Shown piece after piece: positions 46,618 through 57,733 of a DNA stretch of 64,000 nucleotides (its first letter is position 1; the number at the start of each line of letters is the position of its first letter). The DNA lies in contig CM030834.1 in assembly GCA_018105865.1 (NCBI GenBank), positions 10,995,719 through 11,059,718 of the forward strand, in the 5' to 3' direction. The notes below the pieces were generated by a model, which had not been told where the DNA came from, searched no databases, and saw nothing but the letters and a program-made list of their open reading frames with translations. The stretch comes from Metaphire vulgaris. Lineage: Eukaryota > Annelida > Clitellata > Crassiclitellata > Megascolecidae. The position numbers and the translations under genes are program-made.

Positions 46618-46859
46618 ATTTTTCCGAGATAACCTTTGAATCCGTTTGCTTTTTCAACTGTCATTGCCGCTTCGTAGGCTACAAACTGTTCCATTTGTCC
46701 ACTACCCTTGCACTGAAAATTTTCTTTCTTGGTCCCACCCTCTGCTCAAGCAATTAGCATTTGTGGCCTGCTTCTTGTGTTGCTATAGGCTACTGTAGTG
46801 AGCTAATGTAAAGAATCGATCGTACGGCACATCTACTTTCCCAGTCATTAATATTATAG
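46618..46859 (-). pseudogene. CR1-like LINE fragment, left part (split by LTR element)
   Basis: TTTTCCGAGATAACCTTTGA, TTTCTTGGTCCCACCCTCTG and AAAGAATCGATCGTACGGCA match the copies at 9774 and 40100. The sequence breaks at CAGTCATTAATATTATAG and resumes after the LTR element at 50970. Confidence 0.85.
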
Positions 46860-47671
46860 TGTTGCGAACCGACCTTCTTACTTATCTACCAGGATGACTG
46901 ACGTCGGCCGCTAACAGGATTATCTTTATTTCAATTAAGGCGGGTGGGTATTCGACTTAGCTTTTTGGCTAAGGTTTTTATTATTATATGGCTGATTCCC
47001 TATCTCTACCTCTCATGTATTACTTCAATATCTCGACTCAGGTACTACCTCGATATCTCGTTCAGGTACTACCTCGCTCTTCTGTCAGGTACTACCTCGC
47101 TCTTCTGTCAGGTACTACCTCGCTCTTCTTCCTCTTTAGGTACTACCTCAGGTACTACCTAGGGATCTACCGGGCCTTTCCACGGGCTCCTTCCCTCTCC
47201 TAACGCGCCGCGGTCTTATCTTTTGACGGGGCACAACCCTGCCCCTTGGGAACCGCTTCCGCGGTGGATTGCCACTTCCCTAGCGGAAATGTAGTACCTC
47301 GAAGGTACCTCCACCTATTCGGCACTCCAAGTCGAAACTCAGTATACCAGCCTCGTGGCCATCTAAGGGACCTCTATTTATAGGATTCTGATACTACCTT
47401 TAAAGAGGTGTGCTATACTGCAACTACCTATCGGGCTATAACTCAGCAATACCTAGCGCCCTCTACTGGATATTCTATGCCTAACTTCCCTAGGCCTCTC
47501 ACCTATTTATTATATAGTTATTATTATTAAAGGTCCTTAATTATTATTATTATTAATTTATTCCTTATTTAAACTACCTAACTGGCCATCAGCGCCATCT
47601 AGCGATTACCTTAGAAACTATCTTATATTTTATTATGGGATCTCATACTTGCTATTATCAATTTCGCTACA
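46860..47671 (-). repeat. LTR (3' LTR of minus-strand element)
   Basis: An 812-bp direct repeat beginning TGTTGCGAACCG and ending TTTCGCTACA (TG...CA borders). Almost identical to 50158-50969; only scattered single-base indels were noticed. It contains repeated AGGTACTACCTCG motifs. Confidence 0.96.
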
Positions 47672-48049
47672 CTACCCCGGACTTAGGCACGGGATGGTCC
47701 CCATCCCTCATTTAATAGAACAAACAAAAATGTGTGCGGGGAGTGCCTTAGCGTGTTCACAATCAGCACAACTAATCGCAGTTACATAATCAGTAGCGTT
47801 TTTACATCAAGCGTCAATCAAATTAAAGTTTGTACAGATTCATATACAATATAATTAAATAAAAGAACAGTTATAAAATGATTGAGCAACTTTAACAATT
47901 CTTTAAACAAAATATTTAAGCAATTTCTTTTTGACATCTGTTAGATCCAATCATCGTGACGACGACATTAGCGTCTACAATTAACAAGTACATTTTAAAA
48001 ATTAAACAATAATGTCTCTCTTTCTTCCATCAGTCCTTTCAATTCTCTT

Positions 48050-49984
48050 CTAATCTTCTTCTCCTGAGGATGTGTACTCGATTATCAATGAAGAATCCTC
48101 TGATTCTGACAGGTTTAAATCCTCTTCCAGCGGAGTGCTACATCTTGCTGACTTCTTCACTTCGCCGCCGAAACTGTGTTCTGGAGTTTCGATGACCTCC
48201 GCTGAATTGTATGATCCTGCTTGGCTTCCAGTTTCTACTTCTTCAGTCTCTTCTCCTTTTTCCTCTGCTTCACCTGACGTAGACGCTTTTGTTTCTGCTG
48301 TCTCGCGTCTTCGATCCTTTGGGAAATGAGCAGCTACGAGTCTTTCCGTTAGCTCTCGTCTTAAGTTGAGACATTCTCGCTTTCCCATTTCAATTAATTC
48401 CTGAAACGTCTTAACGGTGTAAGCTGCTCTACATAACCGGACAAGGTGCTCGGCTTCTTCTGCGACTTGTCCCCTATCCACTGTCTTCATGACTTCGGTC
48501 TCATTGGGTCTTTCTCTTTCCACCATCTCAGCGATTGTTCTTGATCTTCTCACGAAAAGAGTCGGACGTGTAGAATTGCGTGGTCCATCTGGACTCCTCT
48601 TTGACTTCCCTATAGATGTCTTGCTTCCTTTAGACTCTTCGTTAATCTCCAATGGCTCTGAAACGTTCTTGGCGTCTGCTGCCGCTCCATACAACTTCTC
48701 CGGACTTTTAGTTTCCACGTTCCCTCGACATGCTCTTTCTGCTGCTCGCACGTCTTTCTTTATGTGCTCTGGTCCCGATTTTCCTTTCTGTACGTCCTGC
48801 TTCAGTGGTGATTTTGCAGACTTCGGAAGTGATGCTTTTTCTGGAGACTCCACAGTCTCGCTGCTTCTTTGTGTCCTCTGCATGTATCTTGGGATTGTCT
48901 GTACCCCGGACTTATTCTTCAAGTTCTCTTTCTGTAGTGTCTCAACAGTAGTCCTTGTGTACACACATCGTTGTTCTTGACTGGTTCTTCGCTCGCTAAT
49001 CTTTCTTCCTCTCATACTCACTTCTCCTGTTTCAAAGTTTATCTGACATTCGTTCTGGACTAGAAATTCTATTCCCAGCACTAATTCTTTTATTTGTTCT
49101 GAGACTAAAAAGGTAACGTCTTGATTGCATCCCCAACGGAACTTCATTTTCACTGTTATCTCTCCTTGCACATTCATTTTGTCTCCATTGGCCACTGACA
49201 ACTTTTGGGTTGTTGGTTCTAAAGTCATTCCTTGAGCTATGGATTCTGGCATCAGGTTAATTTCTGAACCTGTGTCCACTAAGCAACGATGTTCCTTACC
49301 ATTCACGGTCCCTCTTATATATACTGACTTTTCCTTGTTCGTTTGACTTAATATTCCGTAGTTCGTTGTACCTCTACTTGTCTCGTATCGGTCGTTACTT
49401 CGGCAATGCTTGGCCAAATGTCCTAATCTTTGACATTTGAAACACCGGATTCTCCCTTTCTGATGAAAGTTTGTCCACCCTCTTTCATCATTCCCATGCG
49501 TCGTCTTTGGCTTTGTCGCAGTGTAGTCGACCGTTGTTTGTCTCCTTGTAGGTACTGTTGATTCTTTTTCTCTCTTTAGCATCGTTTGCTCCATACTGCT
49601 TTGACAACTTTCCAAACTGTGCCTCTGTTCCGCCATAAAATCAGAAACTTGCTTCATCAACTTGGAAATTACATCTCTGAACTGTTTGTCTCTCACGTCT
49701 GCGGCTCTCTGCAACCAATAACTCAGGGGTTTCTTTTCCTTTTGGTTCACCGCAATGCTTCTGTGTTCGTGAGACTTCCTTTCTTTTTCAGCTTTAAACT
49801 GCTTCCTTTCACTCGTCTCTTCTGTGACTGTTCCTCTTGTGAATGTTCGTACATCCACTGGGTCGTTGGGACTTCGACCAACATACTTCTTAATATCAGG
49901 CCTCCGTCGTGCAGTGACGTTCGCCTCATCTAACTGGAACAGTTCATCTAGGCTGTATACTTCTGTCTCTGAGTTTGACTTCAT
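48050..49984 (-). CDS. Gag-like zinc knuckle and retropepsin protein
   Basis: Intact 644-residue frame from the ATG at 49984 (MKSNSETEVYSLDE) to TAG at 48050; the frame stays open upstream to 50068 without an ATG. Domains: charged N-terminal region with YWLQRAADVRDKQF; a CCHC zinc knuckle CFKCQRLGHLAKHC (residues 181-194) of the nucleic-acid-binding nucleocapsid type; a retropepsin-like domain with CLVDTGSEINLMP (active-site DTG at 237-239) and the downstream ELVLGIEFL strand; then a 280-residue Lys/Glu/Ser-rich tail with no known domain. No capsid fold could be recognised and no polymerase follows. It would package and process element RNA, by family knowledge. The stop is TAG; no downstream pol frame makes readthrough meaningful. 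Confidence 0.85.
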   Translation of the reverse strand: MKSNSETEVYSLDELFQLDEANVTARRRPDIKKYVGRSPNDPVDVRTFTRGTVTEETSERKQFKAEKERKSHEHRSIAVNQKEKKPLSYWLQRAADVRDKQFRDVISKLMKQVSDFMAEQRHSLESCQSSMEQTMLKREKESTVPTRRQTTVDYTATKPKTTHGNDERGWTNFHQKGRIRCFKCQRLGHLAKHCRSNDRYETSRGTTNYGILSQTNKEKSVYIRGTVNGKEHRCLVDTGSEINLMPESIAQGMTLEPTTQKLSVANGDKMNVQGEITVKMKFRWGCNQDVTFLVSEQIKELVLGIEFLVQNECQINFETGEVSMRGRKISERRTSQEQRCVYTRTTVETLQKENLKNKSGVQTIPRYMQRTQRSSETVESPEKASLPKSAKSPLKQDVQKGKSGPEHIKKDVRAAERACRGNVETKSPEKLYGAAADAKNVSEPLEINEESKGSKTSIGKSKRSPDGPRNSTRPTLFVRRSRTIAEMVERERPNETEVMKTVDRGQVAEEAEHLVRLCRAAYTVKTFQELIEMGKRECLNLRRELTERLVAAHFPKDRRRETAETKASTSGEAEEKGEETEEVETGSQAGSYNSAEVIETPEHSFGGEVKKSARCSTPLEEDLNLSESEDSSLIIEYTSSGEED

Positions 49985-50031
49985 AGTACCTTCGTACCTT
50001 GCTGGTCCAATCGACCACAGTCTCCAATCCA

Positions 50032-50136
50032 CACTTAATGAATCTACTACACTTAATGACTCTACCACTTAATGACTTCACCCCACTTAATGACTTCACC
50101 CCACTTAGTGACTTCACCTAACTTAATGACTTCACC
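50032..50136 (-). repeat. 18-bp tandem repeats in LTR-element leader
   Basis: About five copies of a CACTTAATGACTTCACCC-type unit between the 5' LTR and the gag start. They lie in the untranslated leader, a place where packaging signals are usual; function unknown. Confidence 0.85.
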
Positions 50137-50157
50137 CCACTTCTGCTGTACCAAATC

Positions 50158-50969
50158 TGTTGCGAACCGACCTTCTTACTTATCTACCAGGATGACTGAC
50201 GTCGGCCGCTAACAGGATTATCTTTATTTCAATTAAGGCGGGTGGGTATTCGACTTAGCTTTTTGGCTAAGGTTTTTATTATTATATGGCTGATTCCCTA
50301 TCTCTACCTCTCATGTATTACTTCAATATCTCGACTCAGGTACTACCTCGATATCTCGTTCAGGTACTACCTCGCTCTTCTGTCAGGTACTACCTCGCTC
50401 TTCTGTCAGGTACTACCTCGCTCTTCTTCCTCTTTAGGTACTACCTCAGGTACTACCTAGGGATCTACCGGGCCTTTCCACGGGCTCCTTCCCTCTCCTA
50501 ACGCGCCGCGGTCTTATCTTTTGACGGGGCACAACCCTGCCCCTTTGGGAACCGCTTCCGCGGTGGATTGCCACTTCCTAGCGGAAATGTAGTACCTCGA
50601 AGGTACCTCCACCTATTCGGCACTCCAAGTCGAAACTCAGTATACCAGCCTCGTGGCCATCTAAGGGACCTCTATTTATAGGATTCTGATACTACCTTTA
50701 AAGAGGTGTGCTATACTGCAACTACCTATCGGGCTATAACTCAGCAATACCTAGCGCCCTCTACTGGATATTCTATGCCTAACTTCCCTAGGCCTCTCAC
50801 CTATTTATTATATAGTTATTATTATTAAAGGTCCTTAATTATTATTATTATTAATTTATTCCTTATTTAAACTACCTAACTGGCCATCAGCGCCATCTAG
50901 CGATTACCTTAGAAACTATCTTATATTTTATTATGGGATCTCATACTTGCTATTATCAATTTCGCTACA
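50158..50969 (-). repeat. LTR (5' LTR of minus-strand element)
   Basis: 812-bp partner of 46860-47671 with the same borders. It should carry the promoter of the element. Confidence 0.96.
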
Positions 50970-51170
50970 ATAGTAGGCCTATGTTACCATCATCAAATCT
51001 TCCCCTTCTTTCTCCCTTTACTAATGCTGTCATTCCATAATATTGAAGTCTCCTTTCAAAGCTTAAAGTAATCATGGCATCCATTAACTGTTATCTTTGT
51101 TGCTCTCGTCTTTGAATTTTTGTCATAAAAGCTCCATGTATTTTTAACGATTTTCCAAAGACTGAGAAAT
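50970..51170 (-). pseudogene. CR1-like LINE fragment, right part
   Basis: Continuation of 46618-46859. CATAATATTGAAGTCTCCTT and ATGGCATCCATTAACTG correspond to CACAATATTGAAGTC and ATGGCATCCATTGACC in the copy at 10130-10190. The pre-insertion order is restored if the LTR element and one duplication are removed. Confidence 0.83.
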
Positions 51171-51561
51171 GATAAGACGGAGCTGTTTGTTGTGACAACC
51201 AGTGCTCGGTTATCCCGAGTGGGGGAGGGATTAAAAATCCCCCGCTGATCGTCGACGCCCCGACGACCCTTCTAACAAAGGTGGAAAATTTGTGGGTTAG
51301 GCATGACCCGTCTGACCCTCACTTTCCCATTAAGTAGCTAGACCTTCCCACTGCTTTTTGAAAGTCGAACGCTGTGTATTAGCGATGCACAGCTTAACCA
51401 GGGCACAGTCAATAGGCCTATTGCTTACTATAGGCCTAAGTGGGAAAGTAGGCCTACCCGCTGTCAGTGGCGTAGCGTAGCCAGAGGGGCGGCCTCCCCG
51501 AGCGCAAAATTCTAGGGGAAAATTTTAAAGTAGTGAAAACACGAAAAGATGAAGTTATAAT

Positions 51562-51638
51562 CAGGGACGTAGCGACGGGAGTAGACTATATTGGTATATA
51601 TACCCACAAAAATGAGTATATGTAATACAATATATACA

Positions 51639-51685
<47 letters not shown>

Positions 51686-52033
51686 GTGATTTTAAGTGGT
51701 TTAGGAGGCTAAGTAAGCCTAAATACTATAATATATTATATATAATATAATATATAAAATATATATTATATGTTATATAATTATATAACAATATATACCC
51801 CCAAATTTATACCCCTTATTAAATTCCTGGCTACGCCCCTGGTTCAGTGGCGGCTCTAGGATTTGGCAAGTGGGGGGCGGTTGGGGTGGCAACTTCTAAT
51901 CATGGGGCCAACCATTTGTTGTTTAATGTATGTAGCATTAAGTATAGGGTCCCAACAGGGGGAGCACTGGGTGGGCAGGCCCTCAATAGGAGGGCACGGG
52001 TCCCCTGCCCCCGGTGGAGCCGCCACTGCCCTG
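51562..52033. mobile_element. Middle hAT-like MITE of the nest
   Basis: Starts CAGGGACGTAGCGACGGG and ends CTGGCTACGCCCCTG, with a perfect 8-bp duplication GTTATAAT (51554-51561 and 52034-52041). Its right end is separated from its duplication by a younger insertion (51845-52028). A TA microsatellite (51641-51681) and a CR1-like 3' end (TGATTTTAAGTGGTTTAGGA at 51686) lie inside. Confidence 0.9.
51845..52028. mobile_element. Inner hAT-like MITE of the nest, CAGTGGCGGCTC family
   Basis: A 184-bp element with CAGTGGCGGCTCTAGG/GGTGGAGCCGCCACTG ends and a perfect 8-bp duplication CCCTGGTT (51837-51844 and 52029-52036), which spans the junction of the middle element with its own duplication. Confidence 0.93.
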
Positions 52034-52242
52034 GTTATAATAAATCATAAAGTACGTCGATACACACGTAATTCACGAAGAAGAATTGTTGAATCTGCTA
52101 TCGGTTATTGCTTAGTTATTGGAAAACGGGAATACGAGATGCGATGACGTGTTTTTCATTGTCAAGACATTTGGGGGAGAAGTTGGAGGCGCAATTTCTC
52201 TTTTGCTCCGGGCGCTTCCAATCCACGCTGCGCCACGTACTG

Positions 52243-52871
52243 TCCGTTGTATTTGTTGAACTCTTCGCGGAAACAGCAGGATTTATCTTCCGCGTTGACC
52301 TAAAGCGATGCGTCACCGTCTTGCTCACTTCAGCGTAATAGCCTAGAACAGCGCTTCTGTACGATTTCTCAATTACTTTACGATTCCAGTAGCCTTCGTC
52401 TGCTTGCTAGCGATCGTGCTCGGCTGACTGTGTATGTGTGTGCGCGGCGCTGCGCGCACCGTCGCACGTAGGCCTACGTGCTTGCGTGCTTGTATGTACA
52501 GTATATACGTGCGTGTATGTGTGTGTGCGTGTATGTGAGCCGGTGCGACAGTACGTATCAATTTTTGCGTTAAAATTCAAAGTAAACACGTTCTGATCGG
52601 AGCTTGATGTAACAAACGATTTCTGGGAAAACTAGTCCAAAGCGGCGCCACAGCTTGCGTCAGACAAAGCGCCCTCTACCCTTCTACGCATAGAGGCCTA
52701 ATACTGTAGGAGCGGTACTTGATCAACAAGCCCAGATCATCTTGCATTGAGTCTTGAAACGGATTTTGTCCCCAGAAAGTCTAGAACCGCGCCAGAATAT
52801 CTAGCCGTGAGATCCCCATATATTTCAAAAATACCTAGCTTTTCCAGCCCTTAAACTACCAAATTTTCACA
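52243..52871. other. Unassigned DNA
   Basis: A GTGTATGTGTGC-type patch lies at 52430-52540; otherwise nothing recognised. Confidence 0.35.
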
Positions 52872-52946
52872 GTGGTTCAGACTGGTTCTCACACAGGACA
52901 GATCCGATGATCCGATCATATTGAACCACTATAAGGTTTATAAGCC

Positions 52947-53000
<54 letters not shown>
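52872..53000 (+). repeat. LINE 3' end variant with TTG tail
   Basis: CAGTGGTTCAGACTGG, TTCTCACACAGGACAG and GAACCACTATAAGG, then about 18 TTG units. Parallel to 29695-29770, with a different trinucleotide tail. Confidence 0.65.
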
Positions 53001-53004
<4 letters not shown>

Positions 53005-53043
53005 TGATGTTAACAAGGACCGACCCCCAAGGGCGAGCATAAG

Positions 53044-53235
53044 CAGTGGCGTAGCGAGGGTATACGGAGCCCGGGAGCAAAGTGTACCGTTGGCGCCCCC
53101 AACATCCCAACAAAAAAAGAAAAAAAGTCGTCACATTATCACATAGTTCTCGGCGCCCTCAACTTCAAGTTTTCAACTCTCTACGGCACCCCTCTCCTTG
53201 CTCCTTATACTCCTCACGAGTAAAAAAAGTCGCCG
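53044..53235. mobile_element. Decayed hAT-like MITE, CAGTGGCGTAGCGAG end
   Basis: The left end CAGTGGCGTAGCGAGGG is clear. AAAAAGTCGTC and GAGTAAAAAAAGTCGCC modules follow. No matching right end was found. Confidence 0.6.
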
Positions 53236-53282
53236 CACATATTTCTTCTTATTTATTATGCATTTCACTTAGGCCTACCTTA

Positions 53283-53895
<613 letters not shown>

Positions 53896-53897
53896 GT

Positions 53898-54215
53898 GTG
53901 AAAGTTTCATGGACAGAAAGAATAACAAATGAGGAAGTACTAAAAACTTTTGGTACAAAAAGAAAATTGCTAAAAACCATAAGAAAGCAGCAGCTTGAAT
54001 TCTTTGGACATCTAATAAGAAAAGACGGATTGGAAAATCTAGCCATAACAGGAAAGATAGAGGGGAAAAGAGCAAGAGGAAGACAAAGAATAAAGTTTAC
54101 GGACAGCCTAAGAGAAGCGACAAGAACTACAGACAACATCGAACTGATAAGGAAAGCCAGAAACAGAGAAGAGTGGAAATCCATGGTCGCCGACGTAGCA
54201 ATACATGGCACATGA
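53898..54215 (+). pseudogene. LINE endonuclease-reverse transcriptase C-terminal fragment
   Basis: A 105-residue frame: VSWTERITNEEVLKTFGTKR, LLKTIRKQQLEFFGHLIRKD, GKRARGRQRIKFTDSL and EEWKSMVADVAIHGT ending in TGA. This is the common C-terminal module of LINE proteins often labelled endonuclease-reverse transcriptase. It is followed by a GAA tail. No polymerase domain is present. Confidence 0.85.
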
Positions 54216-54230
54216 AGAAGAAGAAGAAAG

Positions 54231-55832
54231 TTCCGTAGAACGCGAGCGACTGCGTTAAATCTGTGCAGTGTCACGGATATTCGTTGTAGGAGAAAGGATC
54301 TCTTATTATTATTTTTTTAAAATGTACTTTCGCCTATATAATTTAGCGCTATACCATTTCTCAAGCGCAACTGTGAACGTGATCTTCCCAGAATTCCGCG
54401 TTGTAAAGATGTCGGTGCGTAGTAATCCGTGGATTGTAGTTGATGTAAGTAGATTTTAGCGTCAATTTCTTTTGTATTTATATAGCGCGATTAAGACTCG
54501 CAAAGTTGATATTGCCCATCTTGCCGCCTATGCTCTCATTTCTGTCTTGGATTATGCGTTCAAATATTTCGCTAGAGTGGACGTCGGTCAAATGAGCTTT
54601 TGTTTTTGTGAGAATCCTCTTGGGAGAGACTGGACGTCTTTTAAACGTTCAACATTTAGTTTTGCTTTGAAATACACGAAGCCGAATGATTTAAGCTAAT
54701 TTCGTTGCAAAAATTGATCAGATTGCAGAGTTCGACGTTATATCTTGAGGCCCTTGACGCTAAGCCATAGTGTTGTCAGCTACACCTTTACTGGGTTCAC
54801 TAATATATTCGACAAGGGTAACTTGCATTTGGAAAAAATTGTGTCAGTGTGATTAGCCAAAAGAGCACATTTGACCCCGTTTGTTGAAGAAATTGCTCGA
54901 TATACGATGTTCACGCACGCACAGTATGATCATTAATGGGTGTACATCAAACGGTATTCTGGAGTACTTAGTTTTTCGGATAGAATCTAGATGTTGTCTG
55001 TTGTTATATCAGTTCAGTTGAATGGTTCTCACTCTTACTATCGTGCTGCACTTCAATTTCTATCCATAAAATCTATCCACAGCTGAACTTATATTTTTTA
55101 AAAATTCATAAGCCATAAAGAAAGAAGATAGGGAGTTATGGTAATGCAGGGTATCAGAGTGAAGACAGAACCTTTCACCTTCACCTTTCACCTTCAAGAT
55201 ATTTCAGCCTCAAGATGTTTCACTCCTAACATGTACGATTTGCCCCTAAGACATTTCACTACAACCAAGGATGCTCTTCCCCGAACGTGGACAGTTTGCA
55301 ACTGATCATTTGCTTTTATTATCAATTTGCTCCATCTAGCCACTATTTCCAAGAAATTTTGCCATGTTAATTTGTTAATAAGATCAATGAGTCAAGAATT
55401 TTATGTATGTACATACTAATATCAAGGGATGATTAATATAAATGGATCTAGGTTTTTTTATTCAGGTTTTTTGGCTTATAAAATTTGACCTCAGCATTTT
55501 GCTATACCTTAGCATGTATCAGTTTTCAGGATTATGATAGATGAGGGTAAAATGCCCTGACTAGGAGGCAAAATGTCTTGCAATGATGCACTGGAAATAG
55601 TGTTACTGGTTTATGTGCTCGAAAACGATATTCATACCTTCTGTTCTTATAATAGATAGTGGTCATTTGTCGGCACCATCTGTAATGTGGCACACACTGC
55701 ATTGCTTTTGCTGCCTATAATTGTAGAAATATACTACAGGTTTGACTGCAGTTGTCCATATTTTGCCTGTTGTTTCCTTACACCTTCTCTTCTAAGCAGT
55801 TTTCTGTCAACTTTCATCTTCAATTTTATATA
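54231..55832. other. Unassigned DNA upstream of the Pumilio gene
   Basis: About 1.6 kb of AT-rich, mostly unique sequence, including frames of 60-75 residues I do not recognise. Promoter and non-coding first exon of the Pumilio gene could lie here or farther left; I see no decisive signal. Confidence 0.35.
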
Positions 55833-56630
55833 CACGGTGATCACGAAAATCGGGACCCCCTAGATTAATGAATATAACTCAACGAAAAGTCAACTAATAT
55901 TCAACAAAGTTGTAGTACGTGTACTTTAGATAGTTCTAATGCTATTCCACTCATAGTTTGTGTTCAAACGGTCCGCCATTTGCTGCAATACACGCACGAA
56001 GACGCCTACGCAATTGCTTGAATGACGCATCAATGATGCCTTGATCAATCTCGTCCCACACTTGTATGATGCGTTGTCACAGGTCCTCAATATCACGGAC
56101 TTTCGTTCGGTGAACGCATTCCTGCATAACACTCCAAATTTTTAACCCACCGGATTCAAATCCGGACTGTTGGGTGGCCAGAGAGTAGGCGGAATGAAGT
56201 CCGGGGTTTCGTTACCTAACAGTTCAACTGTCTCTCGAGCTCTGTGTGCCAGTGCGCCGTCCTGTTGGAATTTGTAATAATCTGAGAAAGTTCTGGTGTC
56301 CGGCAACAGTCCCTGCATCAGTAGAACGTCTCTGTAATACTGTCCGTTAACTTTCACCCCCGGCTCGAAGAAGTGAATAGCTGTTCGACCGAGTGCTGAA
56401 ACACCAACTGATACCATTAAGGACTTGGTGAAAGTCGGACGAGTACGCAGAAGACGAGCGCCAGTGATGTCCTTCTTTCTTGTACCAGCTGCAGCGTAGA
56501 GGCGAAATATTTTTTGAGGATCGAGACTGCCTCCTAGGCCTACTATAATTAAAATTTCAGCATGATTGGTCGAAAGGTTGTTAAGTTATATTCATTAACC
56601 TAGGGGGTCCCGATTTTCGTGATCACGGTG
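55833..56630 (-). pseudogene. Tc1/mariner element with broken transposase
   Basis: Terminal inverted repeats of about 50 bp start CACGGTGATCACGAAAATCG (right end CACCGTGATCACGAAAATCG), with TA on both sides. The minus strand encodes SVGVSALGRTAIHFFEPGVK, KFQQDGALAHRARETVELLG and DFIPPTLWPPNSPDLNPV, then a frameshift (PVG instead of the usual PVDY) and a tail similar to LIKASLMRHSSNCVGVFVRV. These are transposase motifs around the second and third acidic catalytic positions. The N-terminal DNA-binding half is deleted, so the copy is dead. Confidence 0.92.
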
Positions 56631-56632
56631 TA

Positions 56633-57400
56633 GATGCATTTCAAGTTTCATCCGTTACTAATTTTCACAATTCTTGGATCTAGGGTACATAGTAATGGTA
56701 ATATATTTTCATACATGTACCTTTGAGTGTTTGCATTCTTCCTTTGTAACTATTTATAACTATCTTCATTATTTGCGTATATGCCTATTTGTTTAGTGTG
56801 TTACATTAATTGATTTCCGCCTTTGCAGATTTCTAGCTGCATTTGATCTGTTTTTAACTTTTATATTACTGCATCAGTGTATTGAGGATAGTCTCACAGA
56901 AGCACTCTGTGCTATTTTAATTCTTCTTTGCTTTTCTTGCTGCTGTCATCATGTGGACTTTTTAGCACACTCTTCTTATAATTCTGATAAAAATTATACT
57001 TAGCTTTCTTGCATTGCTTTCATGTCACAGGTCTTGTATTGAGACCACTTTTTGAAATCTTGATCTTTTGAATTCAGATGTCTTAGCCTCAATCTTGATT
57101 TCAAAGTTTGCAGTCTGGTTTTAGTTTCAGCCAAATGGTTTTGATCCTTAATGTGTAAGATTACTTTATGAGCCAGTGTTGTTTGTAAGAGGTTTAATGT
57201 TAAGGTAATAACAATGGTTTGTTAAGATTTATCATTAGCTAGCTGTGAATTACGTACAGAATTTATTCTGCCATCTTTATTCTCTTTAGTCAGCTCCAAG
57301 ATTGCTATTAATTAAATCGGGAACATTGGATTGTCATGCCTTGTTTTCATGTCTCATTAATGTTATTGCTTTGAACGTTCATTTTATGTTTCTATAGCAG
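56633..57400. other. Unassigned DNA
   Basis: AT-rich intron-like sequence leading to the polypyrimidine/acceptor TTTCTATAG at about 57401. Nothing else recognised. Confidence 0.4.
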
Positions 57401-57471
57401 ATGGTCTAGCTGTAACTTCTGTCAGAGTCTGGCTTGACCGAGGCGTCATCCGGATCTGATACGAAGCAAGG

Positions 57472-57684
57472 ATGCTTTCGAATGGCGATGAGCTGGCCGC
57501 TGGAGCAAGACAGCAGCAGCAGCCTCAACCTCAGCCATCACAGCAACAGCCAACGGTCAGCGCAGGAATGGCACGATCAAAGGATGATGCAATGGTCGCA
57601 TATCTTTTCCAGAGACCACAGGCAGAAGCAGAACAGTTCACTGGGAAAAGATGGCCGATGGGGGACGATATGGTAATGGAACAG
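57472..57684 (+). CDS. PUM: Pumilio homologue, coding exon 1
   Basis: N-terminus of a Pumilio/PUF RNA-binding translational repressor (cytoplasmic; binds UGUA-type 3'UTR elements through C-terminal PUF repeats, which lie outside this window). The exon encodes 71 residues: a Gln/Pro-rich stretch (QQQQPQPQPSQQQP) and then RSKDDAMVAYLFQRP and KRWPMGDD. These correspond to the conserved RSQDDAMVDYFFQR and KHRWPTGD of animal Pumilio proteins. The start ATG is supported by an in-frame TGA 15 nt upstream. An acceptor-like TTTCTATAG near 57401 suggests a non-coding first exon. Donor ACAG|GTACGT, phase 0. Confidence 0.88.
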
Positions 57685-57733
57685 GTACGTACGAAAAAAA
57701 GCATTCGAAGAAGTCAGTTGCATAGCAATACTA

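Larger units (their letters stand above)
46860..50969 (-). mobile_element. LTR retrotransposon with gag/protease only
   Basis: A 4.1-kb element with two 812-bp LTRs and a 4-5 bp target duplication ATAG(T) at 46856-46860 and 50970-50974. It is read on the minus strand. A primer-binding-site-like TGGTACAGCAGAAGTGG (50153-50137) begins 4 nt inside the 5' LTR, and GGGGTAG precedes the 3' LTR. The only coding unit is a zinc-knuckle/protease protein. The 378 bp between its stop and the 3' LTR cannot hold reverse transcriptase or integrase. The insertion is recent, judging from LTR identity, and must have been mobilised in trans. Confidence 0.93.
51475..52242. mobile_element. Outer hAT-like MITE of a three-level nest
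   Basis: Left CAGTGGCGTAGCGTAG, right CACGCTGCGCCACGTACTG. The flanks CCCGCTGT/TCCGTTGT match at 6 of 8. The interior is interrupted by the element at 51562-52033. Confidence 0.65.

Noticed and set aside
48489..48980. 163-residue plus-strand frame
   Set aside because: Antisense shadow of the gag/protease frame.
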